Shown piece after piece: positions 18,567 through 27,644 of a DNA stretch of 64,000 bases (the first letter of the stretch is position 1; each line of letters opens with the position of its first letter). The notes beneath the pieces were generated by a model. That model was not told the origin of the DNA and did no database searches. It was given only the letters and a program-made list of their open reading frames with translations. The translations under genes were made by a program, and so were the position numbers. The DNA comes from Cellulomonas sp. C5510 (GTDB lineage: Bacteria; Actinomycetota; Actinomycetes; Actinomycetales; Cellulomonadaceae). The stretch spans positions 682,001-746,000 of the forward strand of contig NZ_CP081862.1 in the NCBI RefSeq assembly GCF_019797765.1, written 5' to 3'.

Positions 18567-19235
18567 GTGGCGCCGACGGAAGTAGGGCTAGACGAACGCC
18601 AGGCTCGCGTCTGGGAGGCGTTGGCCGCAAGGAGCCCCGCTCTGGCGGGCATGTATGCATCGGTGGTACTCGCGCTGGCGGAACCGCCCCGCGATGGATG
18701 TGAGCAAGCCAGGGTTTCCCTCATTTGCCACGGGATGCGCGAGATCATGAACGGGCTTCCTGAGGCGATGGCGACCATCCTCATTCCGAGGCCTTCGCCG
18801 AATTCGGAAGCGCTGAAAGGGCGACTTCCGGACCTGCTTAGCAAACATCGCGAACTGGATCTGAGCGCCGACCAAGACCTCATCCCAATACCACGCGACG
18901 TTGCGCTTTTGCTCGATCAGTTGATTCGAACATCGGTCCAGGAAAAAGGACGAAATCGCTCCAACGCCGCCGCCTTGTTAACCGATGGCTCCGATCCTAA
19001 CCATCCCCTCATTGGCCAATGGTTGCGAACGCAGCGGTTCTTCCTTCAGTGGGCGCATCTCGACCGCAACCCCGGCGCAGAGCGGCAACTGCCGGCTGAT
19101 GAGGTGTTGCGAGACAACATCAGGGTCGTCGAAGACATCGTTGAAATCCGTACCGCGCTCTTCTTTGATAACGTGCGCGCGCTCGACGATCTGCTGCAAG
19201 CGGCGAACGCGGAAGAAGGAGGTAATGGCGAGTGA
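18567..19235 (+). CDS. Unknown protein, first gene of the two-gene island operon
   Basis: 222 residues from GTG 18567, set by a strong GGGAGGA site. The chain is mainly helical and cytosolic. An N-terminal helical pair (WEALAARSPALAGMYASVV) is followed by EQARVSLICHGMREIMNGLP, containing Arg49-x5-His55. That is compatible with the R-x4-6-H core of HEPN nucleases but is weak evidence alone. The middle is polar (SKHRELDLSADQDLIPIP) and the end is acidic (ALDDLLQAANAEEGGNGE). The stop overlaps the next start by 4 bp (GTGA), so it is coupled to the 958-residue protein. It has A/T-richer codons than the backbone. I do not recognise the family. A small effector paired with a large sensor is one reading. 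Confidence 0.8.
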   Translation: MAPTEVGLDERQARVWEALAARSPALAGMYASVVLALAEPPRDGCEQARVSLICHGMREIMNGLPEAMATILIPRPSPNSEALKGRLPDLLSKHRELDLSADQDLIPIPRDVALLLDQLIRTSVQEKGRNRSNAAALLTDGSDPNHPLIGQWLRTQRFFLQWAHLDRNPGAERQLPADEVLRDNIRVVEDIVEIRTALFFDNVRALDDLLQAANAEEGGNGE

Positions 19236-22108
19236 GTCAGTTTCGCGCACCCACTGAAGCTGAGGTTGCCGAGGCGGTTCGTCGGATAGGCACGCCTCAA
19301 CTTCGTCGTGTATTCTTCGAGCGGCTCCGCAACCCGCTTTGGCTCGAGCCCTTGGCAGCTCTCGGCCTATTCAAAAGCCCGCCTGAGCCTAGCGTGGCCC
19401 CAGACGGTCTCGTCCATGAAGCGTACTGGCCGGAAATTGACTACCTGAAGCGAGTCGCTCCGGCTAAGCCTCGGGAAGTGGTTGACGCCCTCCTGCAAAT
19501 GGGCGAAACAAAGAACTCGTGGGTACGCAGGGCGGTCTTCACGATTGGCGCCGTGATCCCTGCCGATCAAGCCGCGCGCCTCAAGCCGCTGTTGAAGTTT
19601 TGGCTGGTCAGCGGATTTGGTTGGCGCACGGATCCTCGCGAAATGGCGGCCCTAGCAGCCAATCTGTTGAGCGGTGGAGAGGTCGAGGTCGGGCGCTGGC
19701 TTGCAAACGTGTTGTTCCGCCCCCAGGCTGATACGCCGGAAGGTGCGCCAGCAGCCGCGCTTGACGACTTTTGGTACGTCGACGGGCTGCCGAAGATCGT
19801 CGATGCACTGGGCACCGATGGGCTCTCAGTCCTGCTCCCGTGGCTGATCGAATATGAGCGTGTGCACGGCAACCTGACGGACACCTACGACATGACAGCT
19901 TGGACGCGCGAATCCGTGCGCGCGGCGAATCCCGACCACATCAGCGGCCACCGCGGTGTTGAACAGGCCCTCATAGATGCCGTGCGGGATCTCGCCGCCG
20001 TTGCCGTAGCACGGCGCCCGCAAGAGGTGACTGCGGCGCTCTGCTCTAGTGGCATGGCCCTCGGGCGCAAACTCGCGCTCTTCGCGGTTGCGAAAGCACT
20101 CGAGGCTCCCGAACTGAACACCGAGGAGGTCGACGCGCTGCTGGCGACGGCCGGCGGCCTCATGTGGGATGCGGACACTCGCAATGACGCTTGCCGGATC
20201 GAGTTCGGGGAACTCGCCCGGGCGGTCGCAAACAGGTCCCCCGAAGCACTCGAGCCGCTCGAAGGCTTCCTGGCTGCCGGCCCTCGAGTCGAGCTCGACG
20301 AGTTGCGGGAGAGGCTCAACCGAGACCCGGAGGCCGAACCAGAGACGTTGGATGACCGGGTCGCTGACTATGTGGACCGCTGGAAGCACCGATGGCTCGC
20401 CGCGGTCGGTCGGCAGGCACTGCGTCCAGGACTGCGCGAGGCGCTCGACGAACTGGACTCTCGCTTTGGGGTAATCGACAACCCGCTCGCTCCTACTTCC
20501 AAGATCACGACCTGGGTTGGTCCCACCAGCCCGATGTCTCAGGATGAGATGTCCGTGATGTCGCCGAACGAACTGGTCGCTCATCTTGAAAGCTGGCACG
20601 ACGGGGGCGACCGGTTCGGTCCCGCGCCGTCACACGAGGGCCAGGGTAGGGAGCTGACCGGCCTGCTCACGACGAACCCGCTCGCGCTCTCCGGAGAAGG
20701 TGCGCTCTTGGGTCGCCTTCGACCCACCTACGTCAGCGCTGCGCTTCGAGGCTGGGACGGCGCCTTGCGAGCTGGCTTGAATTTGAACTGGGGCGAGGTC
20801 GCCGCCGTCATTCGCGACGTGCTCAACCATAGCGATGAATCAGAGTTTCCCGTTGAGGGGCGCCGCGATTGGGATGACGAAGCGGACTATCGGCACGCGA
20901 AACACGTCGCCGTTGACTTACTGGAGAGCCTCGTTGGTGCGAAAGTAAAGCCAGAGGTGCCAGAACCGTACTTGACCGCGTATGCCGACCTGCTGATCGG
21001 TCCCGCTAATGATGAAGCGGCGTGGGAAGAGTACATCGAGGGTAGCAAAGAGAGTGGGATGGACCCGCTCAACCTATCGATCAATTGGCGGTGGCCCGTC
21101 CGCACGCGGGGACTCTTGAAACTCCTGTCTCACGGCAAGGGGGCACCGTGGTACGAGCGGGCCCGGGAGGCTTTAGAGCGCGAACTGCAGAGGGATGATC
21201 CTCCGGCGGCCTCTGCCGCAGCGGTCGGCGAGAGCCTTGGGCGACTCCTTAATGTCGATCCCGAGTGGATCGATCCCAGGATTCCGGCTATCTTCGGCGA
21301 GACTGAACTCACCAGGAGCCAGCAGGTTGCGCTCACAACGGCAATGGCCGTGCACTACTATCACCCGGAGCTCTATAAGGTGCTCTCGCAATCTATGCTC
21401 GCTGCGATTGCTCTCGGGGACGCTCTCGAGCCGGGATGGAGCAGCAGCACCTCTGGACCACTGGAGCGGATCGGGGACTGGGTCATTGAGGGAGTCATCC
21501 GGGGCGACTTCTCAATCGATGACCCGGTAGCTGCTTCCTTCTTCGTCAACACTAGTCCGGACGTGCGCGGCAGGGCGTTGGGGCATGTTGCGTGGAGATT
21601 CTTCCATGCCGATTCGGTGGACCCCGAAATTCGCGATCGTTTCGCGGAACTTTGGGATACGCGTTTTCAGCATGTCCGCCGCAGCCCGGCCGACGCCCAG
21701 GAGTTGAGCAAGTTTTATTGGGCCGTAAAGTGCGGGAAGTTCCCGCCAGCTTGGTGGTTGCCGCGCCTAAAGGAGGCGGTGGAGCTCGAACCGCACCTCG
21801 CGAGAGAACGTTACATGATTGGCAAGGATCTGGCGATGGCCTCTGAGTCCGACCCCGCGGGCGCACTGGACGCTTTGCGAGCTTTGATCGCTGCCAGGAG
21901 TGATGCGACCATGCCGGCGCTCGAACTGACACGGAACGCAGTCCCGCTGATCATCGCCCGTGCGATGGCTGCCGGTGATGAGCGGCTCAAGTCCGAGGCG
22001 ACAGCGTTCATGAACGCCCTGGGTGAACAAGGATACGTCGCGCTCGAAGCAGAGGTGCATGCGGTTCTTGAAGGCAGGATTGGGCAGACGGAGGTGAGCG
22101 ACGCTTAG
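19232..22108 (+). CDS. Large helical-repeat protein, second gene of the two-gene island operon
   Basis: 958 residues, GTG start in the GTGA overlap. All-helical throughout, with no P-loop, nuclease or membrane motif visible. Features include SWVRRAVFTIGAVIPADQAA near residue 95, which looks like a HEAT-type unit. There is a mid segment TWVGPTSPMSQDEMSVMSPN followed by ELVAHLESWHDGGDRFGPAP and SHEGQGRELTGLL. The C-terminal block contains ELSKFYWAVKCGKFPPAWWL. The last two blocks resemble, from memory, helical C-terminal regions of very large defence-associated NTPases, but here without the NTPase. Ends 223 bp before attR. A scaffold or ligand-sensing role is inferred; the family is not recognised. 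Confidence 0.8.
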   Translation: MSQFRAPTEAEVAEAVRRIGTPQLRRVFFERLRNPLWLEPLAALGLFKSPPEPSVAPDGLVHEAYWPEIDYLKRVAPAKPREVVDALLQMGETKNSWVRRAVFTIGAVIPADQAARLKPLLKFWLVSGFGWRTDPREMAALAANLLSGGEVEVGRWLANVLFRPQADTPEGAPAAALDDFWYVDGLPKIVDALGTDGLSVLLPWLIEYERVHGNLTDTYDMTAWTRESVRAANPDHISGHRGVEQALIDAVRDLAAVAVARRPQEVTAALCSSGMALGRKLALFAVAKALEAPELNTEEVDALLATAGGLMWDADTRNDACRIEFGELARAVANRSPEALEPLEGFLAAGPRVELDELRERLNRDPEAEPETLDDRVADYVDRWKHRWLAAVGRQALRPGLREALDELDSRFGVIDNPLAPTSKITTWVGPTSPMSQDEMSVMSPNELVAHLESWHDGGDRFGPAPSHEGQGRELTGLLTTNPLALSGEGALLGRLRPTYVSAALRGWDGALRAGLNLNWGEVAAVIRDVLNHSDESEFPVEGRRDWDDEADYRHAKHVAVDLLESLVGAKVKPEVPEPYLTAYADLLIGPANDEAAWEEYIEGSKESGMDPLNLSINWRWPVRTRGLLKLLSHGKGAPWYERAREALERELQRDDPPAASAAAVGESLGRLLNVDPEWIDPRIPAIFGETELTRSQQVALTTAMAVHYYHPELYKVLSQSMLAAIALGDALEPGWSSSTSGPLERIGDWVIEGVIRGDFSIDDPVAASFFVNTSPDVRGRALGHVAWRFFHADSVDPEIRDRFAELWDTRFQHVRRSPADAQELSKFYWAVKCGKFPPAWWLPRLKEAVELEPHLARERYMIGKDLAMASESDPAGALDALRALIAARSDATMPALELTRNAVPLIIARAMAAGDERLKSEATAFMNALGEQGYVALEAEVHAVLEGRIGQTEVSDA

Positions 22109-22331
22109 GGAAGGGCCGGGGTGGGTCGTCCCTCACTCTGCAGCTCATGCTAACTGTGATCGAAAGTCGCGGTTCCGGTAGCGGTTCACGCCGCACGGGC
22201 GGCTGTTCGTGTGAGCCATGGCGGACGCGTGGTCAGCCTGTGGTCAGTGCGACGCCTGCAACAGGGTCACTCCGCGAACTACCCGCATGTAGTTCCGCAG
22301 GTCAGCGCGTTGCGACCAGTCCAAGATCGAA

Positions 22332-22376
22332 CTCCTAAAGCGGGTGTCGGCAGTCTGTGTCTGCCCAGGCGCACAG
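22332..22376 (+). other. attR: right attachment site
   Basis: Direct copy of the tRNA-Arg 3' half: 41 of 45 bases match 9292-9336. The T-loop is changed from TTCGAAT to TCTGTGT and there is no 5' half, so it is not a functional tRNA. It marks the right border of the element. The remaining bases of 22109-22561 hold nothing else I can support. Confidence 0.85.
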
Positions 22377-22561
22377 GGGCGTTCCATCAGGTCAGGGTCT
22401 CGGAGCCGAGGCCACAGCGGGGATCGGGGACGGAGACCAGGGAGAACTCAGCGAGATCTTGCTAGAACTGCCGGCCCGGGCGTGCGACTGAAGCATCGGA
22501 CCTGGCAGATGGGCCCATTTCTCTGCCCCGCGCCGCATCTCGCGGTGCAAGACTCACCGGC

Positions 22562-23074
22562 ATGGTCAACGTCCTGGATCTCGCCGTGGACGAGTGGGAG
22601 GGCCTCGCGACGCTGGTCCCGTCGGTCGACGGCACGGCTCTGGCCGACATGGTGCAGGCCTTCGAACAGAGCCAGGGCTTCACGCCTGCCGGGGGTTACG
22701 CGGGTGTCGCGCCGACGCTCGTCGCGTTCGGCGACATCCCTGACTACTACCTCGGCGTCGCGAGACGGCAGTGGCCCCGGCGTGAGCGGGTCTGGCTTCT
22801 CGGGTGTGAGTGCGGTGAGGAGGGGTGCTGGCCGTTCGAGGCTGAAGTGAGGCTCGCCGGCCAGACGGTGACGTGGTCCAGCTTCTCCCAGCCGCACCGC
22901 CGGGCGAGGTCGTACGCGGGGTTCGGGCCGTTCGTGTTCGATCGGCGCCAGTACGAGGACACCGTCGTCGCAGCCGTGGCAGCGCTGCGCGCCGGAGGGT
23001 GGGGCCCGGCTCCTGACGTGGCGGTGAGTGCGTCGGCCCCGGCGCGCTGGTCTCGGTGGCCTCTGCGGCGCTGA
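22562..23074 (+). CDS. Conserved hypothetical protein, first host gene after the element
   Basis: 170 residues from ATG 22562. The core reads RVWLLGCECGEEGCWPFEAE, then VTWSSFSQPHR, then YAGFGPFVFDRRQYED. This Cys-x-Cys...Cys pattern with a following WxxFxQPHR occurs in a family of uncharacterised actinobacterial proteins, and the cysteines could bind a metal. No signal peptide. Codon use is again typical of the chromosome, so it probably lies outside the element. It is convergent with the epimerase gene at 23161. Confidence 0.75.
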   Translation: MVNVLDLAVDEWEGLATLVPSVDGTALADMVQAFEQSQGFTPAGGYAGVAPTLVAFGDIPDYYLGVARRQWPRRERVWLLGCECGEEGCWPFEAEVRLAGQTVTWSSFSQPHRRARSYAGFGPFVFDRRQYEDTVVAAVAALRAGGWGPAPDVAVSASAPARWSRWPLRR

Positions 23075-23160
23075 CCGCTCCACCCCATCTCACCTGAACC
23101 TGGTCCCGCTGCGGCTCCGGGTGATCCCCACCCATAGGCCGTCGCGACGCTGCCCAGGAC

Positions 23161-24144
23161 TCACGCCGACGCCATCCCCGCGAGCCCCTGCTCGAACGTC
23201 ACCCCCGGCACGTACCCGAGCTCCCTCCGCGCGGCTGTGATGTCGTATGCCCGGTCGCGCCCCGTGAAGCTCACCAGCCAGTTCGTCAGCGGGGGAGCGG
23301 TGCGCCGCCGCAGCACCCGCGCCGCGCGGTCCACTGCGGCGGCAAGGGGCGCGGCCACCGCGAGCGGGACGCTGCGGCTCCCCGACACGTCGATGCCCTG
23401 CGTCGCCAGCAGCGGCACCAGGAACTCGCGGATCGGCATCGGCGCGCCGTCGGTCACGTGGTAGACGCCGCCGGGTCGCCCGCGGGTGAGCGCGAGGACG
23501 AGGGCGGTGACGAGGTTGTCGACGTGGACCATGTCGACGGTGTGGCGGCCGTGGTCGATCCAGGCGAACCGACCCGTCCGCGCCGCCTCGACGAAGCCGT
23601 CGATCGTCGCCATGCCGCGTCCCCAGATGAACGGCGGCCGCAGGACCACGAGCTCGGTGCTCCCCGCCGGCGCGGCCAGAAGGGCGCGTTCGGTCGCCAG
23701 CTTGACCCGGCTGTAGGCGATGTTCGGCCGGCCCTCGGGGGTCGACTCGTCGACGACCGGGCTGCGCTGGCTGCCGGTGGAGACGGAGGCGGCGCTGACG
23801 AGGACGAAGCGGCGCACCCCGGCGGCGGCGACGGCGGCGGCGTGCAGGGCGACGGTGGGCGCGTGGTTGAGGCGCTCGAACAGGGCGTCCGGTCCCCAGA
23901 ACTCCATGTGCGCGGCCGTGTGGACGACGGCGTCGATGTCGGCGAGGTGTGCGAGCCACCCGGCGCCGGCCGCGTCCGCCAGGTCGGCGAGGTCCCCGCG
24001 CAGCGCGACGGCGCCGGCCGCGCGGACCCGCTGGGCGCTGGATTCCGACCGCGCGAGGGCGGTGACCTCGTGGCCCTCGGCGACGAGACGGCGCACGAGC
24101 GCGCTGCCGACGAAGCCGCTGCCGCCGGTGACGAAGATCCTCAT
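23161..24144 (-). CDS. NAD(P)-dependent epimerase/dehydratase-like enzyme
   Basis: 327 residues from ATG 24144 (GGAGAGGA upstream). An extended SDR: the Rossmann motif GGSGFVG is at residues 7-13, the acidic DLADLADA follows, the catalytic Ser lies in LVSAASVS, and the YSRVK motif supplies Tyr and Lys. The pattern is closest to the 3-beta-hydroxysteroid dehydrogenase/epimerase branch (HMEFWGPDALFERLN, IDHGRHTVDMVHVDNLV). The substrate is unknown. It is transcribed divergently from a MarR regulator across a 149-bp, A/T-richer spacer, so regulation by that protein is likely. Confidence 0.85.
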   Translation of the reverse strand: MRIFVTGGSGFVGSALVRRLVAEGHEVTALARSESSAQRVRAAGAVALRGDLADLADAAGAGWLAHLADIDAVVHTAAHMEFWGPDALFERLNHAPTVALHAAAVAAAGVRRFVLVSAASVSTGSQRSPVVDESTPEGRPNIAYSRVKLATERALLAAPAGSTELVVLRPPFIWGRGMATIDGFVEAARTGRFAWIDHGRHTVDMVHVDNLVTALVLALTRGRPGGVYHVTDGAPMPIREFLVPLLATQGIDVSGSRSVPLAVAAPLAAAVDRAARVLRRRTAPPLTNWLVSFTGRDRAYDITAARRELGYVPGVTFEQGLAGMASA

Positions 24145-24293
24145 GGCTGGTCCTCTCCGATCGACGTGCGTGGGCTGCGGGGGGCGCGACGGCACCACCC
24201 GGGACCGCATCGACACCAAATAGTTCGGTATCAATACATCGTGATCTATGTAACCCGCCGTAGGATCGACTCGTCAAGGGAGGGGCGGTGCCG

Positions 24294-24761
24294 ATGGCAC
24301 GCAGGAGAGCGACGGTGACGGCCGCCGAGGTGGCGGACGAGTTCAGCCGCACGGCCAAGGTGCTGGTGCGCCGGCTGGATGAGCGGCTGGGCGAGCACGG
24401 CGTGTCGACGCCGCGGTCCCGCCTGGTGGTCGAGGTGGCCCGGTCGCAGCCGGTCCGCCTCACCGAGCTCGCGCACGCGGTCGGCATCGCGCAGGGCACG
24501 GCCTCGACGTTGGTCGACGGGCTCGTCCGCGACGGGCTGCTCGAGCGCCGGCCGAGCGCCGACGACCGGCGGTCCGTGCTGCTGCACGTCACCCCCGACG
24601 GCGCCGACCTGGCGAGCGCGTGGGTCGCCAGCTACGAGCGCGCGACGGACGAGCTGTTCGCGGTCCTCGACGACGACGAGCTGACGGCCCTGGCCGTGAT
24701 GCTGCGCAAGCTCGGTGCCGCGCCCACCGGCGACGCCCCCGGCCGCCCCGCCCCGGACTGA
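24294..24761 (+). CDS. MarR-family transcriptional regulator
   Basis: 155 residues from ATG 24294; GTG 24288 is also in frame but lies too close to the AGGGAGGGG site. It has the winged-helix core of MarR proteins: SRLVVEVARSQPVRLTELAH, the recognition helix GIAQGTASTLVDGLVRDGLL, and the wing ERRPSADDRRSVLLHVTPDG. The C-terminal helix completes the dimer interface. It is divergent from the epimerase-like gene; the spacer contains an A/T-rich stretch around 24220-24250 (GGTATCAATAC near 24231-24241) where it could bind. A role in controlling its neighbour is inferred. Confidence 0.88.
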   Translation: MARRRATVTAAEVADEFSRTAKVLVRRLDERLGEHGVSTPRSRLVVEVARSQPVRLTELAHAVGIAQGTASTLVDGLVRDGLLERRPSADDRRSVLLHVTPDGADLASAWVASYERATDELFAVLDDDELTALAVMLRKLGAAPTGDAPGRPAPD

Positions 24762-24804
24762 CCCGGGCCGGAGCGGCCGAGGGCGCCGCCCTGCGCGCGA
24801 GGGC

Positions 24805-25551
24805 TCAGCGCGCGGTCGCCCGCGCCGCCTCCTCGATCAGCTCCGCCACGACGCCCGGCTGCGACACGGTGACCGCGTGCGACGCGTCCACCTCGACCGC
24901 GTGGGACGACGCCCGGGACACCATGAACCGCTGCGCCTCCGCCGGGACGGCCAGGTCGGCGAGGGTGACGAGCGTCCACGACGGGATCGTCTTCCAGGCA
25001 GCCCTGGTGGCCTTGTCGGCGAGCGCCTCGCCGATGATCGGACGCTGCGTGACGGCCATGACGGACGCGACGTCCGCCGGGACGTCGCCGGCGAACACGG
25101 GCCCGAACTGGTCGAGCTGGATGTAGAGGTCGTCGACGGTGCGCCCGTCGGGGGTGTGCACGGGCACGGGCCGCAGCGCGCCGCCGAGCTCGTTGCCGGG
25201 GTAGCGGCCGGCGAGCTCGCCGGTGCTCTCGCCCTCCTCGAGCAGGAAGCTCGCGACGTACACGAGCGCCCGGACGCCGGGGTGGCCGTCGGCGGCCTCG
25301 CTCATGACGGTGCCGCCGTAGGAGTGGCCGGCCAGGACGATCGGGCCGTCGATGCTGTCCAGGACGTCGCGCAGGAACCGGGCGTCGCCGTCCAGGGAGC
25401 GCAGGGGGTTGGCGACGGCGAGCACGGGGTAGCCGTTCTGGCGCAGCCGGGCGATCACGTCGTTCCAGCTGGAGGAGTCGGCGAACGCGCCGTGCACGAG
25501 CACGACGGTGGGGGTGGAGGTGCCGGTGCTGTCGAGCGTGGTGTCGGTCAT
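24805..25551 (-). CDS. Alpha/beta hydrolase
   Basis: 248 residues from ATG 25551 with GAGAGGA upstream. It has the oxyanion motif VVLVHGAFADSSSW (residues 16-29), nucleophile elbow GHSYGG with Ser77, and a C-terminal catalytic His in EVDASHAVTVSQP. The fold and the early HGAFADSSSW pattern place it with esterases/haloperoxidase-like proteins of the common alpha/beta hydrolase 6 type. It is cytosolic; the substrate is unknown. It is divergently transcribed from a GntR regulator. Confidence 0.88.
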   Translation of the reverse strand: MTDTTLDSTGTSTPTVVLVHGAFADSSSWNDVIARLRQNGYPVLAVANPLRSLDGDARFLRDVLDSIDGPIVLAGHSYGGTVMSEAADGHPGVRALVYVASFLLEEGESTGELAGRYPGNELGGALRPVPVHTPDGRTVDDLYIQLDQFGPVFAGDVPADVASVMAVTQRPIIGEALADKATRAAWKTIPSWTLVTLADLAVPAEAQRFMVSRASSHAVEVDASHAVTVSQPGVVAELIEEAARATAR

Positions 25552-25690
25552 CGGAGTGTCCTCTCGGTGATCCGGAGCGGGCGGGTCCCGCTCCGGTCGG
25601 GATGAGTAACGCACGCGGTATCCGATATATTGCATCCAGCGATACGCTCTGTCGAGAGCCAGCCCCCGACCGATCCGAGAGGACCCGCCC

Positions 25691-26341
25691 GTGCCCGTCC
25701 CGGCAACACCCCCCGGCGTGGACCGCCACCTGCTGCGCGACGACGTCTACCTGCGGCTGCGCGACGCGATCGTCGACGGGACGTTCGAGCCGGGGGAGCA
25801 GCTGCGGGACCAGGAGATCGCGGCGTGGCTCGGCGTCAGCCGCACGCCGGTGCGCGAGGCGCTGCTGCGGCTCGCGCAGGGCGGTCTCGTGCTCGCCCAG
25901 CCGGGGCGCTCGACGATCGTCAGCCCGCTCGACGCGCGCGAGGTCCGCGACGCCCGGGACGTGGTCGCCGCGATGCACGAGGTGGCCGTCCGCGAGGCGG
26001 TGCCGCTGCTCACGGAGGCGGAGGTCGCGGAGATGCGGGACGCCAACGTGCGCTTCGCCGCGGCGGTCGAGTCCGGGGACGTCGACGCGGCGCTCCGCGC
26101 GGACGGCGAGCTGCACGGCGTGCTGGTCGACGTGGCCGGCAACCGCGCGCTCGAGCGGGTGCTGGAGCTGTTCACCCCCGCGGTGCGGCGCGCGGAGCGG
26201 CTGCGGTTCGAGTCGGAGGCCGGCCGGCGCTCGGTCGCGCAGCACGACGAGCTGATCCGGCTGTGCGCCGCGGGCGAGACCGACCGGGCCGCCGCCGTCG
26301 CGTACGACACGTGGCACAGCCTGGAGAGCACGCGGGAGTGA
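25691..26341 (+). CDS. GntR-family regulator, FCD subfamily
   Basis: 216 residues from GTG 25691. N-terminal winged helix (LRDAIVDGTFEPGEQLRDQE, recognition helix VSRTPVREALLRLAQGGLV) and an all-helical FCD ligand domain with His residues for a metal (AMHEVAVRE, GELHGVLVDVAGN, SVAQHDELI). It is divergent from the hydrolase gene. The 139-bp spacer holds GTATC and GATAC arms around CGATATATTGCATCCAGC, which may be its operator. FCD regulators usually sense small organic acids. Confidence 0.88.
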   Translation: MPVPATPPGVDRHLLRDDVYLRLRDAIVDGTFEPGEQLRDQEIAAWLGVSRTPVREALLRLAQGGLVLAQPGRSTIVSPLDAREVRDARDVVAAMHEVAVREAVPLLTEAEVAEMRDANVRFAAAVESGDVDAALRADGELHGVLVDVAGNRALERVLELFTPAVRRAERLRFESEAGRRSVAQHDELIRLCAAGETDRAAAVAYDTWHSLESTRE

Positions 26342-26428
26342 GCGCGGGTGCCCGGGGCGCATGAGGCCCTAACCTGGGGCTCTGTCAGGGGGGTAGCGCC
26401 CTCCGGGGGCGAGGGACGAGGAGCCGCA

Positions 26429-27442
26429 GTGCCAGGAACGCGTCGGCGGGCGTCCTTGAAGGACGTGGCGCGGGAGGCCGGCGTCTCGTACCAGACGGTG
26501 TCGCGCGTCATCAACGACGGCGGCCGGGTCTCGACGGCCACGCGCGACCGGGTGCTCGCCGTGATCGCGGAGCTCGGGTACCGCCGCAACGACGCGGCGC
26601 GCGCCCTGGTGACGAGCCGCTCGCACACGATCGGTGTCATCGCCGACGCCTCGCCCAAGTACGGGCCGGTCAGCACGCTCGCCGCCGTCGAGTCCGCGGC
26701 CCGGGACGCGGGCTACACGGCACTCGTCACCACGACCAGCCACCCGTCCCCGCAGGAGGTGGCGGCGATCTTCCGCGCGTTCGTCGAGCGCGGGGTGGAG
26801 GGCGTCGTCGTGATCGCCCCCCGGGTGTCCCTGTCGCACGTGACGCAGGAGGTCACCGCCGGGCTCCCGGTCGTGCTGCTGTCGCCGGGGGAGACGAGCC
26901 ACGAGGGCATCACGGTGTTCTACGAGGACCAGGAGCTCGGCGCCCGGCTGGCCACCCGGCACCTGGTGGAGCTCGGCCACCGCGAGGTCGCGCACCTCGC
27001 CGGCAGCCAGGACTGGCTGGACGGTCAGGTGCGGCTGCGGGGCTGGCAGGCCGAGCTGCGCGCGCACGCGCTGCCGGCGCCGGCCGTGCAGTACGGGGAC
27101 TGGACGGGCGAGAGCGCGTACCGGATCGGGCGCCGCATGGTCGCCGCCGGCCTGCCGACGTCGGTGTTCGTGGCCTCGGACCTCATGGCGCTGGGCTTCC
27201 TGCGCGCGCTGTACGAGGCGGGTGTCCGGGTGCCGCAGGACGTCTCGGTGGTCGGGTTCGACGACAACGAGTTCGCCGCGCAGGTGTTCCCGCCGCTGAC
27301 GACGGTCCGCCAGTCGTTCGCGACCGTGGGGTCGCGCTGCATGGAGATCCTGCTCGGGCTGATCGAGGGCCAGGACGTGGACACGTCGCCGGCCGAGCCG
27401 TCGCTGGTCGTCCGGGCGTCCGCCGCCCGGCCCGCGCGCTGA
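26429..27442 (+). CDS. LacI-family transcriptional regulator
   Basis: 337 residues from GTG 26429 with GAGGAG upstream. DNA-binding domain SLKDVAREAGVSYQTVSRVI (residues 8-27), a hinge helix in NDAARALVTSRS, and a complete sugar-binding core (SHTIGVIADASPKYGP; TSVFVASDLMALGFL; SVVGFDDNEFAAQVFPPLTT). It precedes the ribose-type ABC operon on the same strand; two GCGAACGTTC operators lie in the 357-bp gap. It very likely represses that operon and is released by an imported sugar. Confidence 0.92.
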   Translation: MPGTRRRASLKDVAREAGVSYQTVSRVINDGGRVSTATRDRVLAVIAELGYRRNDAARALVTSRSHTIGVIADASPKYGPVSTLAAVESAARDAGYTALVTTTSHPSPQEVAAIFRAFVERGVEGVVVIAPRVSLSHVTQEVTAGLPVVLLSPGETSHEGITVFYEDQELGARLATRHLVELGHREVAHLAGSQDWLDGQVRLRGWQAELRAHALPAPAVQYGDWTGESAYRIGRRMVAAGLPTSVFVASDLMALGFLRALYEAGVRVPQDVSVVGFDDNEFAAQVFPPLTTVRQSFATVGSRCMEILLGLIEGQDVDTSPAEPSLVVRASAARPAR

Positions 27443-27470
27443 CCTCCGCCCGCCCGGCCCGCGCGCTGAC
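27425..27470 (+). repeat. Short direct repeat at the end of the LacI gene
   Basis: GCCCGGCCCGCGCGCTGAC occurs at 27425-27443, spanning the stop codon, and again at 27452-27470. This looks like a local slippage duplication and gives a second in-phase copy of the terminal codons just after the gene. Confidence 0.7.
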
Positions 27471-27644
27471 GTCCGTCCGCCCGGCCGCACCCCCGCCGCC
27501 CGCCCGCCCCGCCGCAGCACCGCCGGGCCCGGAGTAGCGCGCGGCCGCCCCCGGCAAGCCCTGTCGCCTCCGCCGGGACCCCTCCCGCCCGGGTCGAACG
27601 TCCTGCCCGCACCGCACCCCGCGCACCGAGACCGAATCGTGATA

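Larger units (their letters stand above)
9292..22376. mobile_element. Integrative mobilizable element at tRNA-Arg(CCU)
   Basis: A 13.1-kb segment bounded by 45-bp direct repeats, of which the left copy is the tRNA 3' half. It carries an integrase, an excisionase and a MobF relaxase-helicase, but no type IV secretion or TraB-like translocase, so it would need a helper for transfer. Cargo lies on both sides of the mobility block: 9514-13128 and 17618-22108. The cargo genes at 10.4-12.3 and 18.6-22.1 kb use visibly more A/T-ending codons than the backbone, consistent with transfer. The integrase and relaxase each have one frameshift, so the element may be immobile. Confidence 0.85.

Noticed and set aside
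22332..22376. A second tRNA-Arg gene
   Set aside because: Only the 3' half is present, the acceptor 5' strand and D-arm are missing, and the T-loop is altered. It is an attachment site.
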